Notes: generated by a model from the sequence alone, not told the origin. DNA of 64,000 bases from Lumbricus terrestris (GCA_949752735.1 OX457038.1:19249512-19313511), one strand, 5' to 3'; shown: positions 1-13,230, numbered from the stretch's first letter. Numbers and translations: made by a program.

Positions 1-630
1 TTAGTAGGCCTACTTTTGTTTATTATTATATTTTAGCCTGTTTAAGTAAACATTAATCAAGCAATAAAAGCTTGGTTGGTCAACAATTGAAGTTCAAAAG
101 CAAGTAAAGCAAATGGCTTAGGCCTATATTGAAGTCTGTACAAATGCAAATTGCTTACACTTTTGAAGCCTACATTTGAGGGAAATGTTCGAGGGAATTG
201 TTCCATTGAAACGCTCTGGTGGAATCCAGAGAGGTAATTACGGGGAGTGGTCCAGGGAAATGTCCATGGGATTTGTTTGGATCCCAAAATGGATATTGCT
301 GAGTATAGTACAACTGACGGTTGACTACTCAATTTGATATAGGGCCTACCAAAAGAAAATTATATTTTACTGAATGCTGAACCTTTCCAAACTTCATAGG
401 ACTAAGTACTAGAGTGTCGCACTGTTAACCCATAATGAGAAATTTTACAATGTTACCATTATATTGTGCAAATTACAAAAAATTAAATAATGGAGAGGCT
501 ACATTTTTATCCTAAACCACGTTTCTGAGCATTGAATTCACGAGCAACTTTGGGAAAATGACAGCTTAAAAAGGTATAATTACAGCCAGCATGCAAATAC
601 CAAAAAGGGAAATTTTCATGACTTTATCGT
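1..630. other. AT-rich non-coding stretch, nothing recognised
   Basis: No coding segment, RNA gene or repeat boundary could be recognised. The palindrome TAGGCCTA, which recurs through the whole window, occurs at 5-12 and 119-126. Confidence 0.5.
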
Positions 631-689
631 TCATAAACAGCTAGCAAACAAGAGCCTAAACATGCGCTTTAGTCGATGCCAACAGCTAA

Positions 690-836
690 AAATGCATTGG
701 TTTCTGGGGCTCTGCCCCAGACCCCGCTGGGGGAGCTTACGACGCTCCCCAAACCCCCTAGTCGCTATATGGGTATCGTGCCTTCGGCACTCGCAGCTTC
801 GCGCCTTCGGCGCTTGCAATATATATATATATATAG
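690..836. repeat. GC-rich cluster of short hairpins followed by (AT)n
   Basis: Inside AT-rich DNA there is a compact run of perfect small inverted repeats. These include a CTGGGG/CCCCAG pair around 703-719, a GGGGGAGC/GCTCCCC pair around 728-750, GTGCCTTCGGCAC at about 778-790 and GCGCCTTCGGCGC at about 799-811. The last two have stable TTCG-type loops. An (AT)n tract follows at about 818-835. It resembles mobile GC-rich hairpin clusters rather than a gene. Family assignment is not possible by eye. Confidence 0.5.
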
Positions 837-900
837 GCAAAAAGTTTCTGTTAGGGGGGGGGGACTGCTTCCAGCTTCCAAGGGGGGATAGTAGGCCCTG

Positions 901-2431
901 ATGCGCTTGAATACGTGTGGTAGAGGACTTTGAGAAGAGAACGAAGGCCTCGAGAAACGATTCAGAGTGAAAAGGGAAGATATTCTATATAGTATAGGGT
1001 CTCGCTGGATGACCTATCTGTAGGTCCGTCTATATAGCTTTGAATTCGTCTAAGACTCCAGTCTGCTTTGCTTTCGCTACGTTTCTCTGCTTTGCATCAG
1101 ATACAAATAAAATTCCTGAGCTGTAGAAATGCGTTGCTAAGGCGTGAAATGAGAACACTGGATGCCGAATGAATTCCAAAGACCGCCAGATTAAGCTGCA
1201 GGATTTGGCCGACTGTTGTGCATACGACATGAAGGCTGCTGACTTGCTGTGTTCTATAATGTTGCCACATAGGCAATAGCGTTCTGTTAAAAAAAAGATA
1301 GTAGGCCTATATACTGCATGTGCGAAGAAAAAAAGCAGAGAGCCAATAAGTGTATAATTAGTTGCGCAGAAAACTCTAAATTGGGAATCGTATTTCCCGG
1401 TCATTTTATCATGCACAGTGTTTGCCGTGTCCCACGCATGGATAATTATAATTATTGGGACATTTTTATTATGATCTTCCCATCATGGAAACCTCTGCGC
1501 AACTCTTGTCTAATCAAAAATTGTGAATAATTTTGACTAAGCATGCATTGGTTGTCATTTATAGTCAATTAAAAGCTCCCTATTAGCGGGGTCAGTGATC
1601 CCTTCAGGGCCCATCCTTGTGGCCATTCCCATTGAATATGTGGCTTGTAATTTTTTTTGGCTGTAAAAAGTGATTGGTTACAAAATAAAATGAAAATAAA
1701 AAATGAAAATGAAAGCACTCGTTGGAATAGTTGGATAATGGATGTGTGTTTGAATTCGCTGTAGGCGAAACAGAAACAAGTCCTGAATGATTTATGTCAT
1801 CATTTTCCTGGCAAACAATATTATGTTCAATGCTCAGACAAGCTGAAGTCAATTATATAGGCATATAGCTGCAGGTGTACACTGCTGTCTGCTGTAAATA
1901 GAAGTCACATATCTATATATTGCTGACTTTCCAGCATGACATCTGTGAATGTCTGTAATGCATGTGGTTACTTCAGACTCGATACTCATTTCTTTTATAT
2001 ATGTATGACTTACTTTGCAGCGTTTTATTCGAGTCAGTCACCTGGTCTTTTATCGTAGATATCCATCTACAATTATCTTCGAGAACGGAAGTGAGGTCGA
2101 TTTTGTTTGTCGCAAGAGAGTGCATCATTTTCAAAGGAGTAAAAAACCTTTGTGGTCATAGAAGTCTTAAGCAACAGTCCGTTTTCTCACCATGCAGGAG
2201 TGCCTCATACATATCGTGGTCATAATTGCACAATTAATAGTCTGTCAAAGAGAATCTCCCATATATATATATATAATTATATATACTGAGCTACAAAGAT
2301 CATTGCATCTCCACTGCATCTTACCTTCCAACATTAATCTTGTCTTGTCTTACCACTGTTGTTCTTAATAATAACTAGTTGTTCAGTCTGTTGTACTCTT
2401 TATTGGCCTCTTCTGCATGCAGGTCTACTCT
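901..2431. other. Non-coding stretch, nothing recognised
   Basis: Short open frames are present, but none has a recognisable domain, splice context or biased composition. A short (AT)n run lies at about 2261-2285. Confidence 0.4.
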
Positions 2432-2577
2432 CAGGGCTTAGAGGGTGCCTGAACGGTCATGGACGGCGTCCATGCACTTATTTTAAAATCTGAACGCCGT
2501 CCTGCCACTTATTGGCCAGCACTGACTGGAAAGGTAAGGGACGTCCAGGTACTTATTTTCCCACACTATTAGCACTG
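2432..2577. mobile_element. Small hAT-like MITE, copy 1 of a two-copy family
   Basis: The 146-bp segment starts CAGGGCTTAGAGGGTG and its reverse-complemented right end reads CAGTGCTAATAGTGTG, giving imperfect TIRs of hAT type (CA..TG ends). Flanking 8-mers TCTACTCT and CCTTCTCT match at 6 of 8 positions, consistent with an old 8-bp TSD. The interior shares the block GGACGGCGTCCATGCACTT with the element at 13231-13381, where it reads GGACAGCGTCCATGCACTT. There is no transposase, so it is non-autonomous. Confidence 0.55.
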
Positions 2578-2711
2578 CCTTCTCTGGAGCTTCCACTTTC
2601 TCCTTTTGTCCATGCATGCCATCCATATTCTTCGATGTTACCCATGGCATGCATGGTGTGCAAAGTTCTATGCCATTCATCTCGAATCCCAGCATCGCTG
2701 TGATTGAAACG

Positions 2712-2790
2712 GTATATATATATATATATATATATACGTTTTGCTGTTTAACGACATTGTGTCATATATATATATATACAGTATATATCA
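2712..2790. repeat. (TA)n microsatellite, two tracts
   Basis: Two alternating TA tracts at about 2713-2736 and 2764-2788 are separated by about 28 bp of unique sequence. Confidence 0.8.
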
Positions 2791-2808
2791 AAGATTATTA
2801 GTGCTGAC

Positions 2809-2870
2809 CCCTCCTTTCTCTACGCTTGGGACTGGCACTGACAATGTACGAGCAGTGGTGGAAGTCAGCA
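2809..2870 (+). repeat. Dispersed short repeat with GGGACTGGCACTG core
   Basis: The sequence runs CCTCC..., then CTTGGGACTGGCACTGACA. The same core follows a CCTCCTCCTTTATCC block at 14163-14235 and 21366-21425, with degenerate copies at 14355-14402 and 27635-27670 and a reverse copy near 3980-4022. The family is not identified. Confidence 0.5.
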
Positions 2871-3715
<845 letters not shown>

Positions 3716-3979
3716 TCCTTCAGGCTGAGCAAACAGCTGTCTGTTGCGTTGTAGACTGATCCAAGCTGCAGCAGACTAAGCAGCAGCCGCGTTTAAATAT
3801 GGTACAAACGCTGAAAGCATAACAAAGGCTACAAAGCAGTTGGTTTAAACGTATACTTCCGAACCATTTAGCATCTCAAGATGCAAACTGGGTGCATGTT
3901 GGCCAATACTGAAAGGCTGCTGCATAAATAGGTATATACAATTGTGAAGTTGATTAAACTCCGCTACTGGTTGTTCTCT

Positions 3980-4022
3980 GCCAGTGCCAGTCCCAAGCCT
4001 CGATAAGGGAGGAGGGCGACAC
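3980..4022 (-). repeat. Dispersed GGGACTGGCACTG repeat, reverse copy
   Basis: The plus strand shows CAGTGCCAGTCCCAAGCC followed by a GGGAGGAGGGCG block. This is the reverse complement of the dispersed repeat seen at 2809, 14163 and 21366. Confidence 0.55.
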
Positions 4023-4530
4023 TAATCAACTCTGATATGGCAGTGTCGTTAAACTTGTAACAAGTGAAGTTGAGTTTTTTGAAACATGTTATGGTGCTGC
4101 ATTGGTGCAGTTGTAAAGTACATGACGAGGTAAAATTTAGAAAATCGGGTTAACATAAGGTGTAAGAAGCTCAGATCTTCGATATATTAACAGAGAATGA
4201 AAGTTTTTCTGTTTTTTTAGACTAATTGACGTCACACTGAACATGATGCTTTCAGGAAGATTGGACGAGTTAGTCTTGAATCTTTAATGTAGTTGTGTCT
4301 GGCTATACATCAGACATTAATGCACAGAGTGATGTAGGTCATTTGCTGCAGTGTTCTACGAACAATATTACATGCGTACGTATACATATATTACGTACAC
4401 GTATAGCAAATTGACAGCTGACGGCCTTGCGTTACATAAGCAGATAAGACGGACAGAAAGGACAGATGAGGCAAAAGAAGAAACTTCAAATCTTCTATTA
4501 ATCACCTTAGCCTGGAATCGGCAGTTGAGC

Positions 4531-4785
4531 ATGAAACAGCAGCAGCAGCAGCAGCAGCAACGGTCTCCGCAGCCTCAAGCTAATACATGTCTCGCACCTG
4601 TCGCGGCCTTACCTGTCTGGCACGATGCCAATGCAATCCAATTGCCCGGATGAGTCGAGCGGTCGAGGCTTTTTCTCTGTTTCCTGTTCGGCTTTTACTC
4701 AGCAGCGCCGCCATACGGTCAGCATCTGCGGTGAGCTTATCGTTAAAAGCCCATCAACAGCAGCAGCAACAGCAGCATCGGCAGT
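4531..4785 (+). repeat. Two short CAG-rich tracts in non-coding sequence
   Basis: A (CAG)n run lies at about 4533-4559 and an interrupted CAG/CAA run at about 4753-4785. Both fall in overlapping open frames that would encode polyglutamine, but the surrounding residues look random and no gene is called. Confidence 0.6.
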
Positions 4786-5481
4786 ATAGTTGCGATGGAC
4801 AGACAGACCATATTATTGTCTGCGAATGTCTCATCAAGCACGTGGACATTCGCCGACAAAGACATAAATTTTATGACGCTTCCATCCTTTTAATAGACAA
4901 TGTCCAAGATAAAGTTACAAGCTATACGCTAAATGGCTATTAATGTGTGCGGTATACTAGAATAATATCCCAACACGCGAAAAGGCATAAACGTGCATGT
5001 GAACGTATAGGCTACACACAGCAGGTGCTCTATATATTATAAGGTAAAATACACTTTGGAAGAGCGTCATTATTTTATATGCGACTGCGCTATTCAACTG
5101 CGCGAACTAACCTGTGTTTAATAGTCGCACAAAACGAACAGAGTTGTACAATTGCAATATAGAATTATGAGATTTAAGTACAATCGTGGTAAATACTTTC
5201 TTGTCAAAATTGGTCATACATCTATATAATACATACATGTAAATATAATTTATACAGAACGTGTATATCCTGCTGTTTGTCTGTCTCTCCTTGGTTTTTG
5301 AATCTGTGTCTCTGCATGCTACATGTTTCTGTCTGTCTGTCTATTAGGGACCAACTTAGGTGGTTGGTCTATTTTTCTGAACTTGCACACCCTCGCCACA
5401 CACACCCCATATACACACGGACCCCCCTCAACTCACACGCATGACACAGATGTGTAAAAATATTCTCCGCGTCTATATCCA

Positions 5482-5483
<2 letters not shown>

Positions 5484-5546
<63 letters not shown>
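5484..5546 (+). repeat. Compound (CA)n(TA)n microsatellite
   Basis: A CA tract of about 30 bp runs directly into a TA tract of about 30 bp. Confidence 0.95.
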
Positions 5547-5548
<2 letters not shown>

Positions 5549-6570
5549 TCTATATATACTGTTTAGTAATCAAGACACACCTTGCTAAAACACTTCTGTC
5601 GATGAAACATGAAACTTAAAAAGACTTTGGCTCCTCCGATATCTGCTGTGTATATGCACCACATGAATAGATGAATGTATGCAGCGCGGTAACGAAACCA
5701 ACATGCGGACTAACAGCGAGAGCGGTTGTGCTGCATGCGCTATCGTATACGCGTGGCCAAGTCTGAGCAGACATATTTTTAAGAGTTTGTCTATCTGCCT
5801 GTGTCTCTATGTGTCTCTATGTGTCTCTATGTGTCTCTGTGTGTTGCTGTCCTTTGTTATCTGTTTCGCATCTATTCTGTCTCAGGTCTCTTTCTTGCTG
5901 AGGTCATGCTGCTAAGACGTTTTTAATCTGATTCATGGCGTGCAATTCAAAAACTACTAGGCCTACAGACATGCTATACTCTAACAATTAATGGTATATC
6001 AGTGCATTGCGTCCATAGCCAAAAATTCGGAAAACTCTTTCTACGTCGCGACGAATTAACTATTGCCAGTGAAAAAGGCTAAAGGTCATTGCTTGCTTCT
6101 GCCAAAAGATATCGCGTGAGGTCAACGGGTGACCATATAAAAGTCCGCACCCGTAGACCAAACTCTTTTGCGTGTTCGATTTCAAGACAGCGCGATGACA
6201 GCAGCGCCATGTCAATGATTCATTCGCACTTTGATGTTTGCCGCGCGTGCTTCGCTTCCGTTTGGTTCCGATTTGTTCCGTGCAACGTTCCGCCGCTGAA
6301 GCCACCTCCGACGAACGCACGCACTTGCAAATTGGCGCGAAATTCGATTTCACTGATAGTGGCGCATTGATTGCCTTCTCTGCGGTCGCTAGGAGGCGTC
6401 GTGATTGATTGCTTCAGCGGTCGGTAGAGGGCGAATCCTTTAAACATTTGCCTGGGCGTCGACGAAAGGGAAAGGAATTCGTGTTGGGTCCTTGGAGTGA
6501 ACGAATGCATGATACACTCGTAATGGCATGCAGCGTGTCTGAACTTCCGGAGACATAAACTGTCTGACCG
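5547..6570. other. Non-coding stretch, nothing recognised
   Basis: Moderately GC-balanced sequence at 6060-6510 contains overlapping open frames on both strands without recognisable domains. A short GTGTCTCTAT tandem repeat lies at about 5802-5840. Confidence 0.35.
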
Positions 6571-6574
6571 TGGA

Positions 6575-6680
6575 GCACAAATTATTTATTTATTTGTACT
6601 TCGGTTATTTATTTATTGCTTTATTATTATTTATATAGCGCCCGTTCAAGGTCATCTACTCAGAAGCGAGTAGTGTGTTG
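6575..6680 (-). mobile_element. Very short 3' end of an L2/CR1-like LINE
   Basis: On the minus strand, TTGAACGGGCGCTATATAAA is followed by an A/T-rich AATAAATA tail. This matches the 3' end of the longer copy at 6735-7422 and marks a 5'-truncated LINE or the tail of a SINE partner. Confidence 0.6.
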
Positions 6681-6734
6681 TGTTTTTTGTGTCTTAGCTT
6701 GACCCATTATTGTATTATTTATTTATTTATTTAT

Positions 6735-7425
6735 TTCAGAAATTTATATAGCGCCTCTTCAAGGTAGGCTACTCAGAAGCGCTCCCGGCCCAGCCACGGC
6801 TAAATAAAACAGTTTTTAGGTTCTTAAGGAGCAGAGCGGAGTGACCCCTGGGAATTAAGCGCAGTGTAACAGGGAGACCATTCCAAGCTGTAGGACCTGC
6901 AACAGAGAATGAACAACGCTGTCGGATAGCAGTCCGTGAGCGGGGAACCAGAAGCTCAGCGTGGTTCGCCGATCGAAGGGTCGATCGACGCTGAACTCCC
7001 AAGGTGGAACAACAGAATTCTCGAAGGTAGGGTGGAGCTAGTCCTTCAATGCACCGCCTAACCAGCGCACAGACCCTGTATGCAATCCGCTGAGGAGAAG
7101 GGAGCCAGTGTAAGGTATCCCGCATATAGGATGAGACATGGCCATACTTTGGAATATGGCCAACAAGTCGCGCCGCAGAGCGGAGGACCCGTTCAAGGCA
7201 GCCAATCCGGTCAGCCGGAAGTCCATGATAGAGGGTGCTGCAGTAGTCAAGGCGGGAAACTACGAAAGAGTGAACAAGAGTAGAGGCAGCACTAAAAGAC
7301 AGAGAACGGGAGACCACCTTAAGCTGACGTAACTGGTAGTAACAGCTTCGACATAGTATACTAGGGCAACGCATGGATCTTATTCTCAGATGAATGCTTG
7401 CAAATGATTTAAATGGAATCACGCT
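6735..7425 (-). mobile_element. 5'-truncated L2/CR1-like non-LTR retrotransposon (C-terminal pol region and 3' tail)
   Basis: The minus strand has about 217 open codons (stop at 6769) with the hallmark C-terminal region downstream of the RT core in L2/CR1-type LINEs. Visible blocks are SRLDYCSTLYHGLP (after HSFVV), LERVLRSAARLV, DTLHWLPSPQRIAYRV, GLAPPYL, VPRSRT and CSFSVAGPTAWNGLP. The RT catalytic core and ORF1 are absent, so this is a 5'-truncated dead copy. The 3' UTR ends with GGCGCTATATAAATTTCTG followed by an (AATA)n tail at about 6718-6736, as expected for target-primed insertion. The open frame begins at a GTG, so no real start is implied. Related fragments lie at 21935, 26340, 38465, 46330, 57256 and 59637. 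Confidence 0.88.
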
Positions 7426-7865
7426 TTAGGGTCAGATGAGGGATTTTACGGCGTTTGTTGGTGTTGAATAATGATGTCCAGTTGTCTGTTCAACTGTTGG
7501 GGTCTTTTTTAGTTCTAGGGCCTTTGGAACTCAGTTACAACTGTCTAACTGCTTGTAGATGCGCATAGCAGTGTAGCCTGTTGATTTATCAGACGATTTG
7601 CAAGCATGCCAGTTACAAGAGTGGCTGGAGTCAACAGAAATTGCCTGCACTGTAAATGTATGAAACTTGCAACAGTGCAGGACATGGAATGTAGAGGAAA
7701 AAGAAGAGGAATGGCGGGAAAATGGTAATAGGTTGCATAGGTTGTTTGTCATGTTGAGAAAGAGCATTTAGTATAAGCCTACCTCTCGCTGTTAGTAGAC
7801 ACTAAAACTTAAAAGGAATCTTGTCGAAATGTCATGGATGCTTCAAGCCCCAGCTGTCATGCTTG
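7426..7865. other. Non-coding stretch, nothing recognised
   Basis: No recognisable coding potential or repeat boundary. Confidence 0.35.
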
Positions 7866-7869
7866 CACT

Positions 7870-8192
7870 TCTCTCTCTCTCTTTGTTTCTGTCTGTCTGT
7901 CTCTGTCTGTCTGTCTCTGTCTGTCTGTCTATCTGTCTCTCTGTTTGTCTCTCTGTCTGTCTCTATGTCTGTCTATCTGTCTCTCTCTGTATCTCTGTCT
8001 CTCTGTCTCTCTCTGCTCTCTGTCTCTTTGTCTGTCTGTCTCTCTGACTCTCTGTCTCTCTGTCTGTCTGTTTGTCTGTCTGTATGTATGCCTGCCTGAC
8101 TTCTGTCTCTGTCTCTATGTGTGTCTGTCAGTCTGTCTGTCTGTCTGTCTGTCTGTCTCTGTCTGTCTACCTATCTGTCTCTCTTATTGATA
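7870..8192 (+). repeat. Degenerate (CTGT)n/(CTCTGT)n simple repeat
   Basis: About 320 bp of interrupted CTGT, CTCT and TCTG units. It is open in three frames because stops are rare in the motif; those Cys/Leu/Ser-rich frames are artefacts. Confidence 0.93.
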
Positions 8193-8296
8193 TTCTTTCT
8201 TTGCCGCCTGAGATAGAAAAGTTACCTCAGGCTCTATGAGATTACAGCTGGGTTATACGAACTCGTTTCCTACGAATTGCTCAAAAATTGGCCCAA

Positions 8297-8298
<2 letters not shown>

Positions 8299-8329
<31 letters not shown>

Positions 8330-8345
8330 CATTATTATTATTGCA
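8299..8345 (+). repeat. (ATT)n microsatellite
   Basis: About 45 bp of near-perfect ATT trinucleotides. Confidence 0.9.
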
Positions 8346-10739
8346 ATTATTAATAACCTATTAGACTATTAACCTATTAACCTATTAGTCTCCGACCCTC
8401 AGAAATGAGGATGGACATCATCATCATCATTAGACTATAATTTTTACTTTATGTACCTCAGATCCCTCGGAATTTAAAACAAATTATCCGGAGACGTAAA
8501 AATTGCATTCTGGAGCGACTGGAACTCGTCAAGATCAGGCTGAACAAAGGTGCCTTGGAAGATAATGGCGTTGAAACGTTGAACTAAAAATAATGGCGAT
8601 GCGCTGGAAAAGAATTAAAGGATAGCTGGTTTCCCTCGTGTCAACGCATTACAAATTTAATTATATAAATATAATTATTAGGCTATTCTAAAGAGCAGTT
8701 TGAAATTGAGCGGGTGCATGACTGAGGTCTACGTTTCCCATCTGACTTGAGTCCATTGCTAGCTCTCCACGGACCTGACAGTAGATGTATATTTACAAAT
8801 AGCATTACCACAGAAGCGTTGTGTTGTTTCAACTCCAAGTTCATAGAAATTTCAATCGTTAACCTGGTTGCTGAGGTTAAGATATTTTATGTTACGCTCG
8901 CTGTCTTCTCGCACTGCAGCCTCAGCTCAGCATCTAACTTTCTCGCTTCTTAGCAGTCTGAGTGATAACAGATCCTCGAGTCGCCTTAACAACCTGAAGA
9001 CGAAAATTGCTTAATGTTTATCACATTCGCCGTCAATGATATAGGATCGTTGAACTCCTCGAAAAGTTTTCACTTAGGCCTATCTCAGTTGTATCGCTCG
9101 TGACTCGCTCTATACTTGAATAGCCGCCTCTATTTCTTTGTGTTCTCAATTTATCAACTTTCCTTATCTTCGTTTTTGGGGTGTGCATGCCACCCACAAT
9201 TCTAATCTTCTCCGCTCCCAGAAACCTTATCTTAGAAGAAGGCAAGACTCGAGAGATAAACAAGACTTTCCTTGCAGAGATTCCAATCTTCTTTAATATT
9301 GATCAATGTGAGCAGAGGAAATATAATAAGATCGTCTGCAGAAATTGCAACTGCTGGTGATCGTTCGAAATTATTTGTCCATGCTCTGCACCTATATATA
9401 ATAACGGCACAAAACTAAATAAACCAATAAACCTCATTTTCAATAACCTTCGTCTGCTGGTCTCAAATGAGATCGATCGATCGACTAACAAACCATCTGT
9501 CACAGATGGCCGAGAGGTCTTGATAGTCATATATAATCTGCGCTGGGCATCATTCATCTCCTTAAAATAGCCTAATGTTTTCATCACTGGTCATTGCTGA
9601 TTGGGTTTGTAATCTAAATTGCGTATGTCGAATTCTTTAGATTCAGTCTTTTTACAAACCCTAGAAACTTCTATGCCTTACATTGCTCCACATAACCTCT
9701 GATCCCTGAAAAGTCAGTGTGTTCGTAAAATTGGAAGGCCCGCTTTATACAAAGCAAACATGCTTGCATAAATCAATTTTCGTATAATACCTGGGTAATA
9801 AAGTATTTTAGGCTTATTGCAGGCTTGGTTATCGCATTCCAATTTGTAACTTATATGCCTGTCGGTTCTGTAACCACACGAACCATTGACTTCCATAATC
9901 TATTAGACCACCATGTAGAGGGTAGGCCTCTACCCTATAGTTGACCACATGAGCTCAGAGTTTCTATAAAAAGATGCCAATGAAACGACCTGTGTTTGCA
10001 TTAATGTTGTGTCAAAGGAGCTGCTTGAACTTTTTCAATCAGTATCATAATTTCATTTGCATAAATTTACATTTCTTTGAATTCAGCAAATTGTGTTGGC
10101 TTCATTCTTGTCCGTTTAACTGCCATGCATTTACATAATTGAACTGCAGAAAAGCATTACTGCATGGCAGCATGCAGGTCACCATTCTCATATCTAAAAG
10201 CCCGTGTAGATTTTTGGCATCCCAGTATAGTAGACCACCCAGGAATATTAGTGTATTCTTATTTCTGTAGTAATGCATGGACAAGTCATAAATATATATT
10301 CCTGATAATATTCTTGAATGGACAATTGGACATTCATACATGGGTGTATATACTTAAAGAACTAGATATAGATGTATTTAGATCTATATATATTTATTCA
10401 TACATAGGCATTTGCACATATACATGTAGGTCCATTCAGCATAAAACCTTGTTTAACCGGAGCCATAGAGTTCAAGAAGAATGAAATGTTCGTCAGAAGT
10501 CGGATGAAGAATCGGAGCAACGAAAGACATCCATATAGACATATATATACATGTATGTACAATACATGTATGTATATGTAGTTGGCAGTTGAAGCGGCAT
10601 TGAGACTCGTGCTGTGATATATTCACTGCATAAAAATATCAACAGGTTCTTAAAACGTGAATTGAGTTTCATCGTGGACGATTGTATAGAAAGCCGAACG
10701 AAATAAAAAAAGAATCTATGAAACAAATTGAAAATAAAC
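8346..10739. other. Non-coding stretch, nothing recognised
   Basis: AT-rich DNA with scattered short open frames and short TA-rich runs near 10370 and 10545. No domain, splice structure or repeat family recognised. Confidence 0.4.
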
Positions 10740-11150
10740 TTTCCATTTTGAAACCGGTGGCGTTCCGCACGTTGCGTAAGTAACCTGACGCCTGGCAACG
10801 AGTCCTAAGGCGCTGCAGTTGGTTGTAGGGGCCACCACATCGACGCCGCTTTGGGTATCGCATGGCCCGGGTCATCGCTGCCAGCGACCCAGTCGAACCG
10901 CCGGTAGAGCGACGCTATCAACTGGGCTAAGCATCGCCTCCGGCAACCTCCGTCGTAGCCGCAGGCGATGAATAAATATCCGCCTCCGTCGTTGCCGCAG
11001 CGGGTCGTCGTCGACTCTCTTCTTAGCTGCAGCAGCCACGGCGTCGTTAAACAGCGTCCGTCCGGTTGAGTTCGACGTCGTTTATCGACCATGGGAAGAT
11101 AGTCAGGCGGTGGGGAGACTCCATGCACGACCGACCGATGGATTGGGAGT
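10740..11150. other. CpG-rich island-like segment without a recognised gene
   Basis: Base composition rises sharply with many CG dinucleotides. A 107-residue minus-strand frame (10805-11128) and other overlapping frames are open, but their residues match nothing known to me. A tRNA-like A-box/B-box pair can be forced on the minus strand near 10890-10930, but its spacing is too short for a tRNA. This could be a promoter or CpG island of an unseen gene, or a decayed repeat. Confidence 0.3.
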
Positions 11151-12374
11151 GTGTGGGGGGTTGTGGTGAAGGGGGGTAGTTAGGGGGTCTCACTGTGCTT
11201 ACAAATACTTTCGCGGGCACCGTCTTGATTCTCTTCGTAGCATGTCATGCCACTCATTGGGAGTCAGCTGTTCCAGATATATTTGTAAACTATAGGAGCT
11301 TAATCTGAAGGGGTTCCAGCGAACTTCGAACAGTAAACAGCTAGCCATGCTGAGTGAGTCCGAGTCCAAGCTGAGTCAGCGATTATTGGGTTCCAGATTT
11401 TTTCAACAGGTTATAGGTCCGCTTATGTATTTATGCGTCTTTTCGCAATCGCTTTCTTCGATGCTTTTATGGGCCACTCTGATAATTCGTTGAGTTGCTC
11501 TATAATAAAGAAAATAAATAAACAATGAGATTAAAAGTACATGCCCCCTCTGTTCATTTTGTCTATGATCAGAGATAATTATCTGTTCTCCTGACTCGGT
11601 TTATGCGAGAGCTTTCCTCATTGTCGACCAAACCGTCTGACGGTCAATTTGTCTTTCAATATCCAACTCTTTCTGGGTGTGTCTCTATCTCTGCCTCTGT
11701 CTGTCGTTATATGTCTTAGTCTGTCTCTCTCTCTTTTGTATCCTGTCCATGCTTGGTGGATCTCTGTCCAGCCTTCGTCCATAAATCTTCACTCATCCTC
11801 TGTGCTTAATCTTCATAGTTTTCAAACCACGAATCGTTTGAACGTTGGTGAGTATTTACAAGTTGAAATGTTGCCGTAATCTTATTCGCAAGACATCAAC
11901 AGATGGAGCACTAAACATAGGCGATAATCTAAGACGCGGATATGGAGTCGATGTTGAGCTATTGCATAGGACATAATTGCATGAAAGGTGCAGTGTAAAT
12001 CTTTAGAAATGCACAATATATTTGAACATATGCAATAATATGCACACCTACATTAATTTTGTGCTACAAGCCTCTAGTGCTGGGCATGCAGTGGTGATCT
12101 TGTAATCCTCACCCTATACATGTGCATGACGCACATGTAGGGGTGCGTGGGGCCGTATCCATAATATACTTCTGAATTCAGTTGAAATTCGTGTGTAAAG
12201 GAGGTTTTTCTGCGATTAAGATAAATAATAGATTTAGGCGCTGAACTCTTACCACTGCTCGCCAAGAAATACTGGAAGACTGTAGAAATTGTCTTCTTTT
12301 TCAGTATAGAACTTAAAATTAATAGCGAGGCACCAATTCAAACGAGCAGACGGACGTCATAATTATCATCCGGG
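11151..12374. other. Non-coding stretch, nothing recognised
   Basis: No coding or repeat signal of note apart from short CT-rich runs at about 11680-11735. Confidence 0.35.
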
Positions 12375-12771
12375 CAGGGGCGGATCCAGGGGGCCAATCC
12401 GGCCATGGCCCCCCATTTAAAAATTGCATGGGACGTGGCCCCCCATTTGGTTTCAAGAAATGTAGTGGGAGAGAAAAAGAGGACATTAGGCCCCCTATTA
12501 CAAAATCGCACGGGACGTGGCCCCCCGGTCGAATTAGCGGCGGATAAAAGGATGAAATGGTATCTTTTCCCCCAAAAATAAGTTGATGACTAAAAAAAAG
12601 GTCATCAGTTTTTTGGGCGGATGAAATGGTATCTTTTTCCCGGAAAACTGATCGATGACTAAAAAAAAAGGTCATCAGTTTGTTTGGCGACACAATGAAA
12701 AAATTTTCCCTGCCCCACCAACAAGACCCTAAATTTTGGCTCCCCTTCGAAAATTTCTGTATCCGCCCTTG
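12375..12771. mobile_element. hAT-like MITE with internal 70-bp tandem unit
   Basis: The left end is CAGGGGCGGATCCAGG and the reverse-complemented right end is CAAGGGCGGATACAG. Flanking 8-mers CATCCGGG (12367-12374) and CATCCGGA (12772-12779) match at 7 of 8, as expected for hAT 8-bp TSDs. The interior holds two copies of an approximately 70-bp unit (from about 12550 and 12620) containing GGATGAAATGGTATCTTTT and the palindrome GATGAC(TA...)GGTCATC. There is no transposase. Related internal palindromes occur in the elements at 20262, 45487 and about 52050. Confidence 0.85.
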
Positions 12772-13230
12772 CATCCGGATACATTACTATAAATGAGGAT
12801 ATCAGTCATTTTTAGCCATTCGATCACACTCTCAATTAACCACTCGACCAATAAATAATGACCAGTGACGCAAAAACGCAATGACTGTTTTTTTAAACAT
12901 ATTGCAGTACTGTAGGTCCACCGGCAAAATTTCAACTTCTAGCGAACTCTAACGAATTTTCCATCTGTCGAATAAATGAGAAACTCATGACTTGGGATGG
13001 CCGCCTAGGATGCCATCTGATGAATGAAGCTGTAGTTTGATGGCTCACTATAATAAAAAATTCTTTGTGCTTCGAATCATGCTTATACAATGTCAACCGT
13101 TACTTGATCACGCCTTTCTTGCACAGTTCAAAAGTGCGCGTTGAGGTCGGGCAACCATTGAGTTTTTAGTCTTTTAGTATACCTTTAAACAATGTCTTTT
13201 GTTATGACATGTTTAATTAAATGTTTTAGT

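Noticed and set aside
4351..4943. Polyglutamine-containing frames around CAG tracts
   Set aside because: Flanking residues look random, two frames overlap, and no splice or promoter structure supports a gene.
7821..8190. Cys/Leu/Ser-rich open frames in three phases
   Set aside because: They arise from a CTGT/CTCT simple repeat that lacks stop codons in every frame.
10890..10935. tRNA-derived SINE head in the CpG-rich island
   Set aside because: The putative A and B boxes are only about 31 bp apart, shorter than any tRNA-like promoter, and no tail follows.
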